DNA from: Candidatus Opitulatrix roisinitermitis
Lineage (GTDB): Bacteria > Actinomycetota > Actinomycetes > Actinomycetales > Bifidobacteriaceae
NCBI GenBank assembly: GCA_031288055.1
Contig: JAITSD010000114.1
Coordinates: 1 to 12,796 of the forward strand
Direction of reading: 5' to 3'
DNA length: 12,796 nucleotides
This document shows, in pieces, positions 1 to 6,170 of this stretch. The notes below the pieces were generated by a model. It was given only the letters and a program-made list of their open reading frames with translations. It ran no database searches and was not told where the DNA came from. Position numbers and translations under genes: made by a program. The number at the start of each line of letters is the position of its first letter. The first letter of the stretch is position 1.

Positions 1-441
1 TATTTATTTTTAGAGAGAAATCGTTTAATAGCTTTATATTCTAAAGCTACTGTGGTGGTGGAAGCGGCCTGGCGTTCAGGAGCTTTGTCGACTGCGGCTT
101 ATGCTGAAAAATTATTAAAAAATGTGGCGGCTGTGCCTGGTTTAATCAATAGCGTGGCCTCTAGCGGCACAAATGAATTAATTCGAAACAGTAAAGCTAC
201 TTTAGTATCTTGTGCAGATGATATTTTAGAACTAGTTAATCCTATTAACCCCAATCTTTTTCAAGCCACAGATAAAACTGCTGAATTAGTTTTGGCAGCT
301 ATACCAAAAACTTATTATATTTCGGTGGATAAAATAATTGCTAAATCAGCTTTAAGCGATTTAACGGTTATGGGTTGTTTACCTAGATTGGAAATGTTAT
401 ATTTAATTCAAACTGATGGCATAGGGTGGAAAAAATTATGA
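1..441 (+). CDS. dprA: DNA processing protein DprA (Smf), 3' part only
   Basis: This is the C-terminal 146 residues of DprA; the 5' end lies left of the window. DprA binds single-stranded DNA entering the cell during natural transformation and loads RecA onto it. The reading frame is open from base 1 and starts inside the Rossmann-like core with the family motif FLERNRLIALYS, followed by VVVEAAWRSGALSTA and AVPG, then SSGTNELIR, all typical of the DprA fold. The last ~55 residues (from about TDKTAEL) match the small winged-helix domain usually found at the DprA C-terminus. The GTG at 52 is internal and not the start. The gene ends with TGA at 439-441, only 16 bp before the end of the convergent xerC. 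dprA and xerC are often neighbours in Actinobacteria, which supports both calls. Confidence 0.93.
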   Translation, partial: YLFLERNRLIALYSKATVVVEAAWRSGALSTAAYAEKLLKNVAAVPGLINSVASSGTNELIRNSKATLVSCADDILELVNPINPNLFQATDKTAELVLAAIPKTYYISVDKIIAKSALSDLTVMGCLPRLEMLYLIQTDGIGWKKL

Positions 442-457
442 ACTTAGGTTATAGACT

Positions 458-1345
458 TTATGCTCGGGGAAAAGCTTGATTAAAACTATCTAATAAATGT
501 TTTGTGGAAAGATGAGTATATTTTTGAGTGGTACTTAAAGATTCGTGTCCTAAAAATTCTTGTACAGATCGTAAGTCAGCTCCATTTTCTAAAAGATGTG
601 TTGCCACAGAATGTCTTAAACTGTGTGGATGAATATCTGGTAAGGCTGACCATTTAGCTAATTTATGAATTATATCAGTGACTTGGCGAGGATTAATTGG
701 TTTATTTTTGGTATTAGTGAAAATATATTGATTATTTATTTGCCAGTTATCAAAATAAAATTGTAAAGCCCTAAGAGCTTTTTTGCCAATAGGAATGACT
801 CTATCTTTAGAACCCTTGCCCAATCTAACAGTTATTAAATTATTATTAAAATCAATATCAGTTTTTTTCAAATTAATTAATTCAGAAACTCTTAATCCTG
901 TTGAATATAAAACTTCAACGATTAAATAATTTCTGTATAAAAACTTATTGTCTTTTTCATCCTGCCATATTTGATAAGTGAAATCAATATATTTTTCCAT
1001 TTGTTCAATAGTTAAAATAGTGGGTAGGGTTTTGGCGATTTTAGGACTATGTAATCGTAGAGCGGGGTTAGAGGAAATAATTTGTTTTTTGTAACAGTAT
1101 TGCCAAAAGCTTTTACAACTAGCCACTTTGCGAGCAATTGTGCTATTTTGATTATGGTTTTGACCAACTTTATAAAAGAAAGATCGTAAGTGTATTAATT
1201 TAACATTTTGTAAATTAGTCAGGCCTTGGTTTTCTAAATAGTTGATTAATTCAGATAAATCTATTTTATAAGCTTTAAGGGTGTTAGGTGAGTAATTTTT
1301 GTTATTTTTTAAATAATTTAAATATTGATTTAAAATTTCTCCCAT
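458..1345 (-). CDS. xerC: Tyrosine recombinase XerC
   Basis: A site-specific tyrosine recombinase of 295 residues, the normal XerC/XerD length. With its partner it resolves chromosome dimers at dif sites. The N-terminal SAM-like core-binding domain starts at GEILNQYLNYL and includes SPNTLKAYKIDL. The catalytic domain has all active-site residues: Arg in STGLRVSEL (R152), Lys in GKGSKDR (K180), HSLRH (H241, R244), LGHESLSTTQ (H267) and nucleophile Tyr in KYTHL (Y276). XerC is preferred over XerD because of the PHSLRHSVATHLLENGADLRSVQ segment pattern and the terminal FPRA, as in actinobacterial XerC. An upstream in-frame TTG at 1363 would add six residues. I chose the ATG at 1343-1345 because a TACAAT box lies exactly 6 nt before it and the family alignment starts there. 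It is divergent from the lipoprotein gene at 1405 and convergent with dprA. Confidence 0.92.
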   Translation of the reverse strand: MGEILNQYLNYLKNNKNYSPNTLKAYKIDLSELINYLENQGLTNLQNVKLIHLRSFFYKVGQNHNQNSTIARKVASCKSFWQYCYKKQIISSNPALRLHSPKIAKTLPTILTIEQMEKYIDFTYQIWQDEKDNKFLYRNYLIVEVLYSTGLRVSELINLKKTDIDFNNNLITVRLGKGSKDRVIPIGKKALRALQFYFDNWQINNQYIFTNTKNKPINPRQVTDIIHKLAKWSALPDIHPHSLRHSVATHLLENGADLRSVQEFLGHESLSTTQKYTHLSTKHLLDSFNQAFPRA

Positions 1346-1351
1346 AAAATA

Positions 1352-1357
1352 ATTGTA
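1352..1357 (-). promoter_or_regulatory. Putative -10 box of a leaderless xerC transcript
   Basis: On the minus strand the sequence reads TACAAT, then six bases (TATTTT), then the ATG of xerC. This is the TANNNT spacing expected when transcription starts on the start codon itself. No Shine-Dalgarno sequence precedes the ATG. No good -35 hexamer is visible at 16-18 bp; the 16-bp palindrome at 1375-1390 overlaps that position. Confidence 0.55.
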
Positions 1358-1374
1358 ATACAAAGATGAAAAAA

Positions 1375-1390
1375 ATGTTTATATAAACAT
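1375..1390. promoter_or_regulatory. Perfect 16-bp palindrome between divergent genes, possible operator
   Basis: ATGTTTATATAAACAT is an exact inverted repeat without spacer. It sits between the divergent starts of xerC (1345) and the lipoprotein gene (1405). Relative to the predicted start points its centre is near -22 for the lipoprotein gene, between the -10 and -35 positions, and near -37 for xerC, over the -35 position. A dimeric repressor bound here could block both promoters. Which regulator would bind is not visible. AT-rich palindromes also arise by chance, so function is inferred from symmetry plus location. Confidence 0.45.
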
Positions 1391-1392
1391 GT

Positions 1393-1398
1393 TAGACT
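1393..1398 (+). promoter_or_regulatory. Putative -10 box of a leaderless lipoprotein transcript
   Basis: TAGACT is followed by exactly six bases (GGGTTT) and then the ATG at 1405. The spacing matches the actinobacterial leaderless pattern, and no purine-rich ribosome binding site is present. It supports ATG 1405 over the internal ATG at 1453. Confidence 0.5.
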
Positions 1399-1404
1399 GG
1401 GTTT

Positions 1405-2403
1405 ATGGTGAAAACTGTGTTTAATTGGTTGGCTTGTAAAAAAGTTACTACTATGGTTTTGTTATTAGTTTTTTTAAGTTTATTAATTATTTTTGTATCG
1501 TCTTGTGGGCATGAAGAGAAAGTTACAACTTCAAAGATGAGAGTACATGCTTTAAATGGACCAACTGCTATAGGTCTTTTAGGCTTAGATAATAATCCTA
1601 GGTATAATTTAACAGTTGATGCTAATGTTGATACTTTATTAGCCGGTTTTTCCAGAGGTGATTTTGATATAGCTACTGTGCCATCAAATATGGCAGCGGC
1701 TTTATATAATAAAAATAAATCTTTGAGAATAATTGATATAAATACTTTATCGCCTTTATATATTGTGGGACAAAAAAATTTATTGGGTTCCACAGATAAA
1801 AATACTTGGCAAAACTTTTCTAAAGAAAAGTTTTGTGCTACAGGTAAAGGAGCTATACCAGATATTGTAATTAATTATTTAGCAAAGCCTTATGAAGTGC
1901 CTAAAATGTTAGCTAAAATAGATTGGCAAAGTTCTCCAGCCACTTGTATTCAAAAAATGGTTAAAGATAAAACAATTGTGGCGTTATTACCAGAGCCTTA
2001 TGCCCAAGATGCTGTCAGATTAATTGTTGATGATGCTAAATTAATTAATTTAGGTGATAATTTTACTCAATATAGCGGTTTTTCCATTGTGACAGGTGTA
2101 ACAATTGCTAAAAGCGATTTTATTGAACAATATTCTAATAGTATTAATCAGTTTTTAGATGATCATAAAGCATCTATTGATAATTTTAAAAATAATCCTC
2201 AATCGTTTATAACCACTATGAATAAATATTCTATTTATGGAGAATATGTTATTGAAGTAGCTAGTCGAGATATAAATATAGCATTTTATAGAGATCAAGA
2301 TATGAAAGATAGGTTATTATCTTTTTACACTTTTTTACAAAAAAATTCACCCAAATTAATTGGCGGAACTTTACCCGATAATAGCATTTATTATAATAAT
2401 TAA
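1405..2403 (+). CDS. NMT1/SsuA-like ABC transporter substrate-binding lipoprotein
   Basis: A 332-residue periplasmic-binding-type lipoprotein. The N-terminus has basic residues (MVKTVFNWLACKK), a hydrophobic stretch (about residues 17-31) and a lipobox ending VSSC, giving a lipidated Cys34 anchored on the outer face of the membrane. The mature part has the pattern of the NMT1/ThiY/SsuA class (sulfonate, nitrate, taurine or pyrimidine-precursor binding): a short first beta strand (MRVHALNGP), a VDTLLAGFSRGDFDIATVPS segment and a LLPEPYAQDA segment where the family tests ligand-dependent effects. The substrate cannot be told from sequence. No permease or ATPase of its own lies nearby; metQ-metN-metI start 87 bp downstream, so it may use MetNI or a transporter elsewhere. 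Start ATG is supported by the TAGACT box six bases upstream. Confidence 0.75.
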   Translation: MVKTVFNWLACKKVTTMVLLLVFLSLLIIFVSSCGHEEKVTTSKMRVHALNGPTAIGLLGLDNNPRYNLTVDANVDTLLAGFSRGDFDIATVPSNMAAALYNKNKSLRIIDINTLSPLYIVGQKNLLGSTDKNTWQNFSKEKFCATGKGAIPDIVINYLAKPYEVPKMLAKIDWQSSPATCIQKMVKDKTIVALLPEPYAQDAVRLIVDDAKLINLGDNFTQYSGFSIVTGVTIAKSDFIEQYSNSINQFLDDHKASIDNFKNNPQSFITTMNKYSIYGEYVIEVASRDINIAFYRDQDMKDRLLSFYTFLQKNSPKLIGGTLPDNSIYYNN

Positions 2404-2478
2404 CTATTTGATTATCGAGCTTGAGATTTTTAGTCAAGTTTAGACTTATAGCAGATTTTAATTTATTTTATTTTGTGT

Positions 2479-2484
2479 TAAACT
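2479..2484 (+). promoter_or_regulatory. Putative -10 box of a leaderless metQ transcript
   Basis: TAAACT is followed by six bases (AAAATT) and then the GTG start of metQ. There is no Shine-Dalgarno sequence. A weak TTTAAT-like element lies about 17 bp upstream. The box gives metQNI its own promoter separate from the upstream lipoprotein gene. The 87-bp gap shows no SAM riboswitch-like structure; it is too short for an S-box upstream of this promoter arrangement. Confidence 0.55.
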
Positions 2485-2490
2485 AAAATT

Positions 2491-3405
2491 GTGAAATTAA
2501 AGAGATTTACTATATTGATAGTTGCGATTTTTATAACCGCTGTGTCATTTAGTTTATCGTCATGTTCATCACAAAATAATCAGGTTAAAGGTGTAGCCGA
2601 TAATCCTGTAAAAATAGGTGTGGTAAAATCATCTGACCCACAGTGGCAAATTTTAAAAGATGGTCTAGCTAAAGAAAATATTTTTATTCAAATAATTAAT
2701 TTTACAGACTATACTTCCGAGAATCCGGCTTTAGCTCGAGGCGAACTTGATATAAATGAATTTCAACATTTAGATTATTTAGCCAGTTATAATAATGACA
2801 CTAATGATAATCTGGCTCCTATAGGCGCTACAGCTATTTTCCCTATAGGCTTATATCCTAATAAAGAAGTTGGTGTTAAAGACTTGAATGATCTTAAAGC
2901 TGATGATACTGTGGTTATTCCCAATGATGATACAAATCAATCGAGGGCTATTCATCTTTTAGTTTCGGCCAATTTAGTTCAGGTTAAAGATAAAGAGATG
3001 TCAATTTTAACACCTAAAGACATTTTACAAACTTCGAAAGTCAAAGTGAAATCGGTTCAAGCTAATCAAGCTGCACATTCTTTATCAGATAAATCCATTT
3101 CGGCTGCCATTATTAATAACGATTATATTAAAGATGCTAATTTAGAGCCTAAAGATGCTATTTTAAAAGAATCATCGGATGATGAATTTGCTCAACGATT
3201 TATTAATGTTTGGGTAGTTAAAAATGATAAAGTCAATGATGAAATTTTAAATAAAGTTGTAATGTGGGCTTCGCATTCTAAAGAGTTTTTAGATGCTATT
3301 TTACAAAATAGTGCTGGTACTGCACAAATGGTGGCATCGGAATATAATACTAGTAAATTGCAGGAAATTTTACAAAAATTACAAATTGATAAAGCTAACG
3401 AATAA
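2491..3405 (+). CDS. metQ: Methionine-binding lipoprotein MetQ (NlpA family)
   Basis: The substrate-binding component of the MetNIQ methionine importer, 304 residues with a GTG start. The signal peptide (hydrophobic residues about 7-22) ends with lipobox LSSC, so Cys25 is lipidated. NlpA/MetQ hallmarks follow: VKIGVVKSSDPQWQILK for the first strand, FTDYTSENPALARGELDINEFQHLDYL (family motif for ligand-site residues, about residues 71-97), YPNKEVGVKDLNDLKADD, and IPNDDTNQSRAIHLL. A later AAIINNDYIKDA segment matches the usual AVINTNYA region. It leads an apparent operon with metN 43 bp downstream and metI overlapping metN. NlpA relatives can bind other ligands, but the linked metN and metI support methionine. 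The promoter appears leaderless. Confidence 0.92.
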   Translation: MKLKRFTILIVAIFITAVSFSLSSCSSQNNQVKGVADNPVKIGVVKSSDPQWQILKDGLAKENIFIQIINFTDYTSENPALARGELDINEFQHLDYLASYNNDTNDNLAPIGATAIFPIGLYPNKEVGVKDLNDLKADDTVVIPNDDTNQSRAIHLLVSANLVQVKDKEMSILTPKDILQTSKVKVKSVQANQAAHSLSDKSISAAIINNDYIKDANLEPKDAILKESSDDEFAQRFINVWVVKNDKVNDEILNKVVMWASHSKEFLDAILQNSAGTAQMVASEYNTSKLQEILQKLQIDKANE

Positions 3406-3448
3406 AAATTTTAAATTTATAAAGTAAAAAAGGATAAGTTTTAGTTAG

Positions 3449-4240
3449 ATGACACAAAATATAGTTTCTTTTCAAAATGTAAATAAACGGTTTAAGGTAA
3501 AAAAGCAAATTTTTCAGGCTATAAAAAATTTGTCTTTAGATATTAAACAAGGTGAGATTTTTGGTATAGTGGGTCGTTCAGGAGCTGGTAAATCCACACT
3601 TATAAGATTGATTAATGCTTTGGAGAAAGTTGATTCAGGCAATGTTATAGTTGACGGGCAGAATATAGTTAATTTGGAGTTTTCTAAATTAAAAAATATT
3701 AGAAAAAATATTGGTATTATTTTTCAACATTTTAATTTGTTTAATTCTAAAACGGTTTATAAAAATATTGAGTTTCCTATGAGAATTCAAGCTAAAAATT
3801 TGAATTTATCAGATAAGGCTAAACACGAACGAATTATGGAGTTAATCAAATTTGTGGGTTTATCAGGTTATGAAAAATCTTATCCTAAGGCTTTATCCGG
3901 TGGACAAAAACAACGAGTCGGTATAGCTAGGGCTTTAGCTACTAATCCTAAAGTACTTTTGGCTGATGAAGCCACTAGTGCTTTAGATCCTGAAACAACT
4001 GTGGAAATTATGAAACTTTTAAAAAAAATTAATCAGGAATTAGGTGTAACAATTATTTTAATAACCCATACAATAAGTGTTGTTAGACTTATTTGTCAAA
4101 GAATAGCCGTTATGAGTCATGGCCAATTAGTCGAATTAGGTAGTTTTAAAACAGTTTTTCAAAGTCCTAAAAGTTCAGCAGCTAAATCCTTAGTGGAAAC
4201 TTTTAAAATATTAGAGGGTTTTGGTGGTTTAGATGTTTAA
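3449..4240 (+). CDS. metN: Methionine ABC transporter ATPase MetN, lacking the C-terminal NIL domain
   Basis: The ATP-hydrolysing subunit of MetNI, 263 residues. All nucleotide-binding motifs are present: Walker A GRSGAGKST (residues 42-50), Q-loop with FQHFNLF (Q93), signature LSGGQKQR (149-156), Walker B VLLADE (169-174) with D-loop SALD, and switch His207 in ITHT. IFGIVGRSGAGKSTLIRLIN is characteristic of the MetN branch. The family is usually about 330-345 residues with a C-terminal ACT-like NIL domain that binds methionine and inhibits transport when the cell is replete. Here the protein stops about 20 residues after the ATPase domain, so that domain is absent. The gene is not visibly broken: the stop is within the clean overlap with metI. 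A purine-rich AAAAAGGA lies about 15 bp before the ATG, a rather long spacing. Confidence 0.92.
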   Translation: MTQNIVSFQNVNKRFKVKKQIFQAIKNLSLDIKQGEIFGIVGRSGAGKSTLIRLINALEKVDSGNVIVDGQNIVNLEFSKLKNIRKNIGIIFQHFNLFNSKTVYKNIEFPMRIQAKNLNLSDKAKHERIMELIKFVGLSGYEKSYPKALSGGQKQRVGIARALATNPKVLLADEATSALDPETTVEIMKLLKKINQELGVTIILITHTISVVRLICQRIAVMSHGQLVELGSFKTVFQSPKSSAAKSLVETFKILEGFGGLDV

Positions 4241-4937
4241 TTTGCTAGTTCAATTACCAATTTGGCAGAGTAATAAAATTGATTGGGACACTATGACCCC
4301 AGCTTTATTACAAGCTATTAGTGAGACTTTATATATGGTATCTATAACGCTGGCTATTGGGGGTGTTTGTGGTTTGATTTTAGGATGTGTTTTATGGTGC
4401 ACTAGAAAAGGATCATTATTTTCTAATCCGCCGATTTATAGAGTTTTAGAGTTTGTGGTTAATTTAATTAGGCCTGTTCCTTTTATTATTTTCTTATCGG
4501 CTGTTCAACCAGCCACTATTGCTGTGGTAGGTACATCATTAGGCACGAATGCGGCTATTTTTCCTATGGCTATTTTTTGTACAATGGCAACTTCACGAAT
4601 TGTTGAACAGTCATTAATTAATGTGGATTATGGCGTTATAGAGGCCTCATTTGCGGTTGGTGCTTCTAGAATTAGAACACTCTTTGAGGTGGTTATTCCA
4701 GAAGTTTTGCCGCCACTTATTTTGGGTTACGCTTTTATATTTATTGGTATTATGGATATGTCGGCTATGGCTGGTACTATAGGCGGCGGCGGGTTAGGTG
4801 ATTTTGCTATACAATATGGTTATAATAAGTTTAATCCCGTAATTACTTGGATATCAGTTGTTATTATATTAATAATTGTTCAATGTGTACAACAATTAGC
4901 CAATTTTATTTCCCGTAAATTATTGTCTCGTAATTGA
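4233..4937 (+). CDS. metI: Methionine ABC transporter permease MetI
   Basis: The membrane subunit of the methionine importer, 234 residues, slightly longer than typical MetI (about 217). Hydrophobic segments fall at about residues 33-56, 75-99, 105-122, 158-180 and 205-222, consistent with the five-helix MetI fold. FVVNLIRPVPFIIFL matches the conserved second-helix region of MetI, followed by VGTSLGTNAAIFPM. The EAA coupling loop is EASFAVGASRIRTLFEVVIPE (about 137-157, start EA, Gly143), which docks on MetN. MAGTIGGGGLGDFA is a further MetI signature. The ATG at 4233 overlaps the end of metN by 8 nt, implying translational coupling. No terminator is seen before the infA promoter. Confidence 0.93.
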   Translation: MFNLLVQLPIWQSNKIDWDTMTPALLQAISETLYMVSITLAIGGVCGLILGCVLWCTRKGSLFSNPPIYRVLEFVVNLIRPVPFIIFLSAVQPATIAVVGTSLGTNAAIFPMAIFCTMATSRIVEQSLINVDYGVIEASFAVGASRIRTLFEVVIPEVLPPLILGYAFIFIGIMDMSAMAGTIGGGGLGDFAIQYGYNKFNPVITWISVVIILIIVQCVQQLANFISRKLLSRN

Positions 4938-4943
4938 AAAACT

Positions 4944-4971
4944 TTGTTTTTGTCTAAACTTAATGTAAACT
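4944..4971 (+). promoter_or_regulatory. Putative promoter of the infA-rpmJ-rpsM-rpsK-rpoA-rplQ operon
   Basis: A TTGTTT hexamer (4944-4949) is followed by a 16-bp spacer and TAAACT (4966-4971). Transcription would begin near 4978, leaving a leader of about 43 nt with a Shine-Dalgarno sequence. A second identical TAAACT lies 11 bp upstream (4955-4960), with TTGAAA at 4934-4939 and a 15-bp spacer, so tandem promoters are possible. The same hexamer serves metQ. Confidence 0.45.
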
Positions 4972-5003
4972 ATTTTTAGTGTCTGAAGTTATGTTTTATT
5001 GGA

Positions 5004-5012
5004 AAAGGTGAT
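5004..5012 (+). promoter_or_regulatory. Shine-Dalgarno sequence of infA
   Basis: AAAGGTGAT is complementary to the 3' end of 16S rRNA and lies about 8 nt before the infA ATG. It contrasts with the absence of such sites before xerC, metQ and the NMT1-like gene. The ATG at 5011 overlaps this site but is out of frame with infA. Confidence 0.7.
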
Positions 5013-5020
5013 GCAATTTT

Positions 5021-5239
5021 ATGGCAAAAGCTGGTGTGATTGAAGTAGAGGGCGAAGTTTTGGAGGCAATGCCTAATGTGATGTTTAAAGTCAAATTAGA
5101 AAATGACCATGTTATTACAGCTCATATTTCAGGAAAAATGAGACAACATTATATTCGTATAATTCCAGGTGATAGGGTAATTGTGGAAATGACGCCTTAT
5201 GATTTGGAAAAAGGCCGAATAGTTTATAGATATAAGTAA
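5021..5239 (+). CDS. infA: Translation initiation factor IF-1
   Basis: IF-1 occupies the A site of the 30S subunit during initiation and helps IF-2 and IF-3 select the start codon. The 72 residues form a single S1/OB-fold domain at the family's normal length. Diagnostic segments are GVIEVEGEVLEAMPN, AHISGKMRQHYIRI, PGDRVIVEM and the C-terminal GRIVYRYK. The start is fixed by the MAKxG N-terminus and the AAAGGTGAT site. It opens the ribosomal/alpha operon, with rpmJ 32 bp downstream, the conserved arrangement in Gram-positive bacteria. Confidence 0.98.
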   Translation: MAKAGVIEVEGEVLEAMPNVMFKVKLENDHVITAHISGKMRQHYIRIIPGDRVIVEMTPYDLEKGRIVYRYK

Positions 5240-5271
5240 GTGTAGACAAGGTAAGAAAGAGGAAATCTTTT

Positions 5272-5385
5272 ATGAAGGTTAAGCCCAGTGTTAAAAGAAT
5301 ATGTGAACATTGTAGAGTTATTCGCAGAAACTCTAGGGTTATGATTATATGTACAAATCCGCGTCATAAGCAGAGACAAGGGTAG
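5272..5385 (+). CDS. rpmJ: 50S ribosomal protein L36
   Basis: A 37-residue protein starting MKVKPSVKRICEHC and ending NPRHKQRQG. It is the smallest large-subunit protein and a zinc-ribbon type (C+) L36, with ligands Cys11, Cys14, Cys27 and His32 all present. The sequence matches the primary zinc-binding form rather than the zinc-free paralog with an extension. AAAGAGGAAA about 7 nt upstream of the ATG is a good ribosome binding site. It sits between infA and rpsM, its conserved place, and is short enough to be missed by ORF length cut-offs. Confidence 0.97.
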   Translation: MKVKPSVKRICEHCRVIRRNSRVMIICTNPRHKQRQG

Positions 5386-5400
5386 GTAAGAGGAGAGAAT

Positions 5401-5772
5401 ATGGCTCGTTTAGTTGGAGTTGATTTACCAAAAGATAAAAGAGTTGAGGCGGCTTTAACTTATATTTTTGGAGTGGGTATTTCTAGAAGCCGTCAATCTT
5501 TAAAAGCTACAGGGGTTAATCCTGATACTAGGGTGAAAGATTTAACTGAGGATAATTTAATTAAGTTGCGTGATTATTTAGAAGGAAATTATAAAATAGA
5601 AGGTGATTTACGCCGTGATGTTAAAGCCAATATAAGACGCAAAATAGAAATTGGCTCATATCAAGGATTAAGACATCGTAAGGGTTTACCAGCTAGAGGG
5701 CAAAGAACTAAAACTAATGCTAGAACTCTAAAAGGTCCCCGTAAAGCAGTTGCTGGAAAGAAAAAGGTATAA
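5401..5772 (+). CDS. rpsM: 30S ribosomal protein S13
   Basis: S13 sits in the head of the 30S subunit, contacts the P-site tRNA and forms intersubunit bridges with L5. The protein has 123 residues, standard length. Recognisable segments are MARLVGVDLPKDKRVEAALTY with its start, FGVGISRSRQ, and the C-terminal GLRHRKGLPARGQRTKTNAR. The basic tail ends GKKKV. AAGAGGAGAG lies just before the ATG and is the strongest ribosome binding site in the window. It is 15 bp from rpmJ and 3 bp from rpsK, so co-transcribed. Confidence 0.98.
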   Translation: MARLVGVDLPKDKRVEAALTYIFGVGISRSRQSLKATGVNPDTRVKDLTEDNLIKLRDYLEGNYKIEGDLRRDVKANIRRKIEIGSYQGLRHRKGLPARGQRTKTNARTLKGPRKAVAGKKKV

Positions 5773-5775
5773 AAT

Positions 5776-6159
5776 ATGGCTACACCAAGAGGTAAAAAAA
5801 AGCAGAAAAAAAATGTGGTTTTGGGACAGGCTCATATTAAATCGACATTTAATAACACAATAGTTACTATTACAGATTTAAAAGGAGCAGTGATTTCTTG
5901 GGCATCGGCAGGAGATGTCGGTTTTAAAGGCTCCAGAAAGTCAACACCTTATGCTGCTGGTATGGCTTCACAGGAAGCTGCTAGAAAAGCTCAAGAACAT
6001 GGTATGAAAAAGGTTGATGTTTTTGTTAAAGGGCCAGGTTCTGGTCGTGAAACAGCTATAAGATCGCTTTCATCAGCTGGTTTAGAAGTTGGCTTTATTC
6101 GTGATGCCACGCCACAGGCTCATAATGGTACTCGTCCGCCTAAAAAGAGAAGATTTTAA
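5776..6159 (+). CDS. rpsK: 30S ribosomal protein S11
   Basis: S11 is on the platform of the 30S subunit and contacts mRNA near the E site. It has 127 residues. Conserved motifs are AHIKSTFNNTIVTITD, GFKGSRKSTPYAAG, KGPGSGRETAIRSL and the C-terminal DATPQAHNGTRPPKKRRF. It starts 3 bp after the rpsM stop, with AAAGGTAT at the end of rpsM as ribosome binding site. In many bacteria rpsD (S4) would follow; here rpoA follows after 11 bp, as in several actinobacterial orders. Confidence 0.98.
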   Translation: MATPRGKKKQKKNVVLGQAHIKSTFNNTIVTITDLKGAVISWASAGDVGFKGSRKSTPYAAGMASQEAARKAQEHGMKKVDVFVKGPGSGRETAIRSLSSAGLEVGFIRDATPQAHNGTRPPKKRRF

Positions 6160-6170
6160 GAAAGGGAAAT

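Noticed and set aside
1346..1363. Longer XerC with TTG start at 1363
   Set aside because: It has neither a ribosome binding site nor a -10 box at the right spacing, and the added residues (YYNYF) do not fit the family N-terminus. ATG 1345 has a TACAAT box 6 nt upstream.
1392..1793. Antisense open frame of 133 codons on the minus strand
   Set aside because: It lies opposite the well-supported lipoprotein gene, has no recognisable family features and no ribosome binding site.
2404..2490. SAM/methionine riboswitch or terminator before metQ
   Set aside because: The 87-bp gap has only a weak 5-bp CTTGA/TCAAG pairing with no U-run, and the metQ promoter appears to start at the GTG itself, leaving no leader for a riboswitch.
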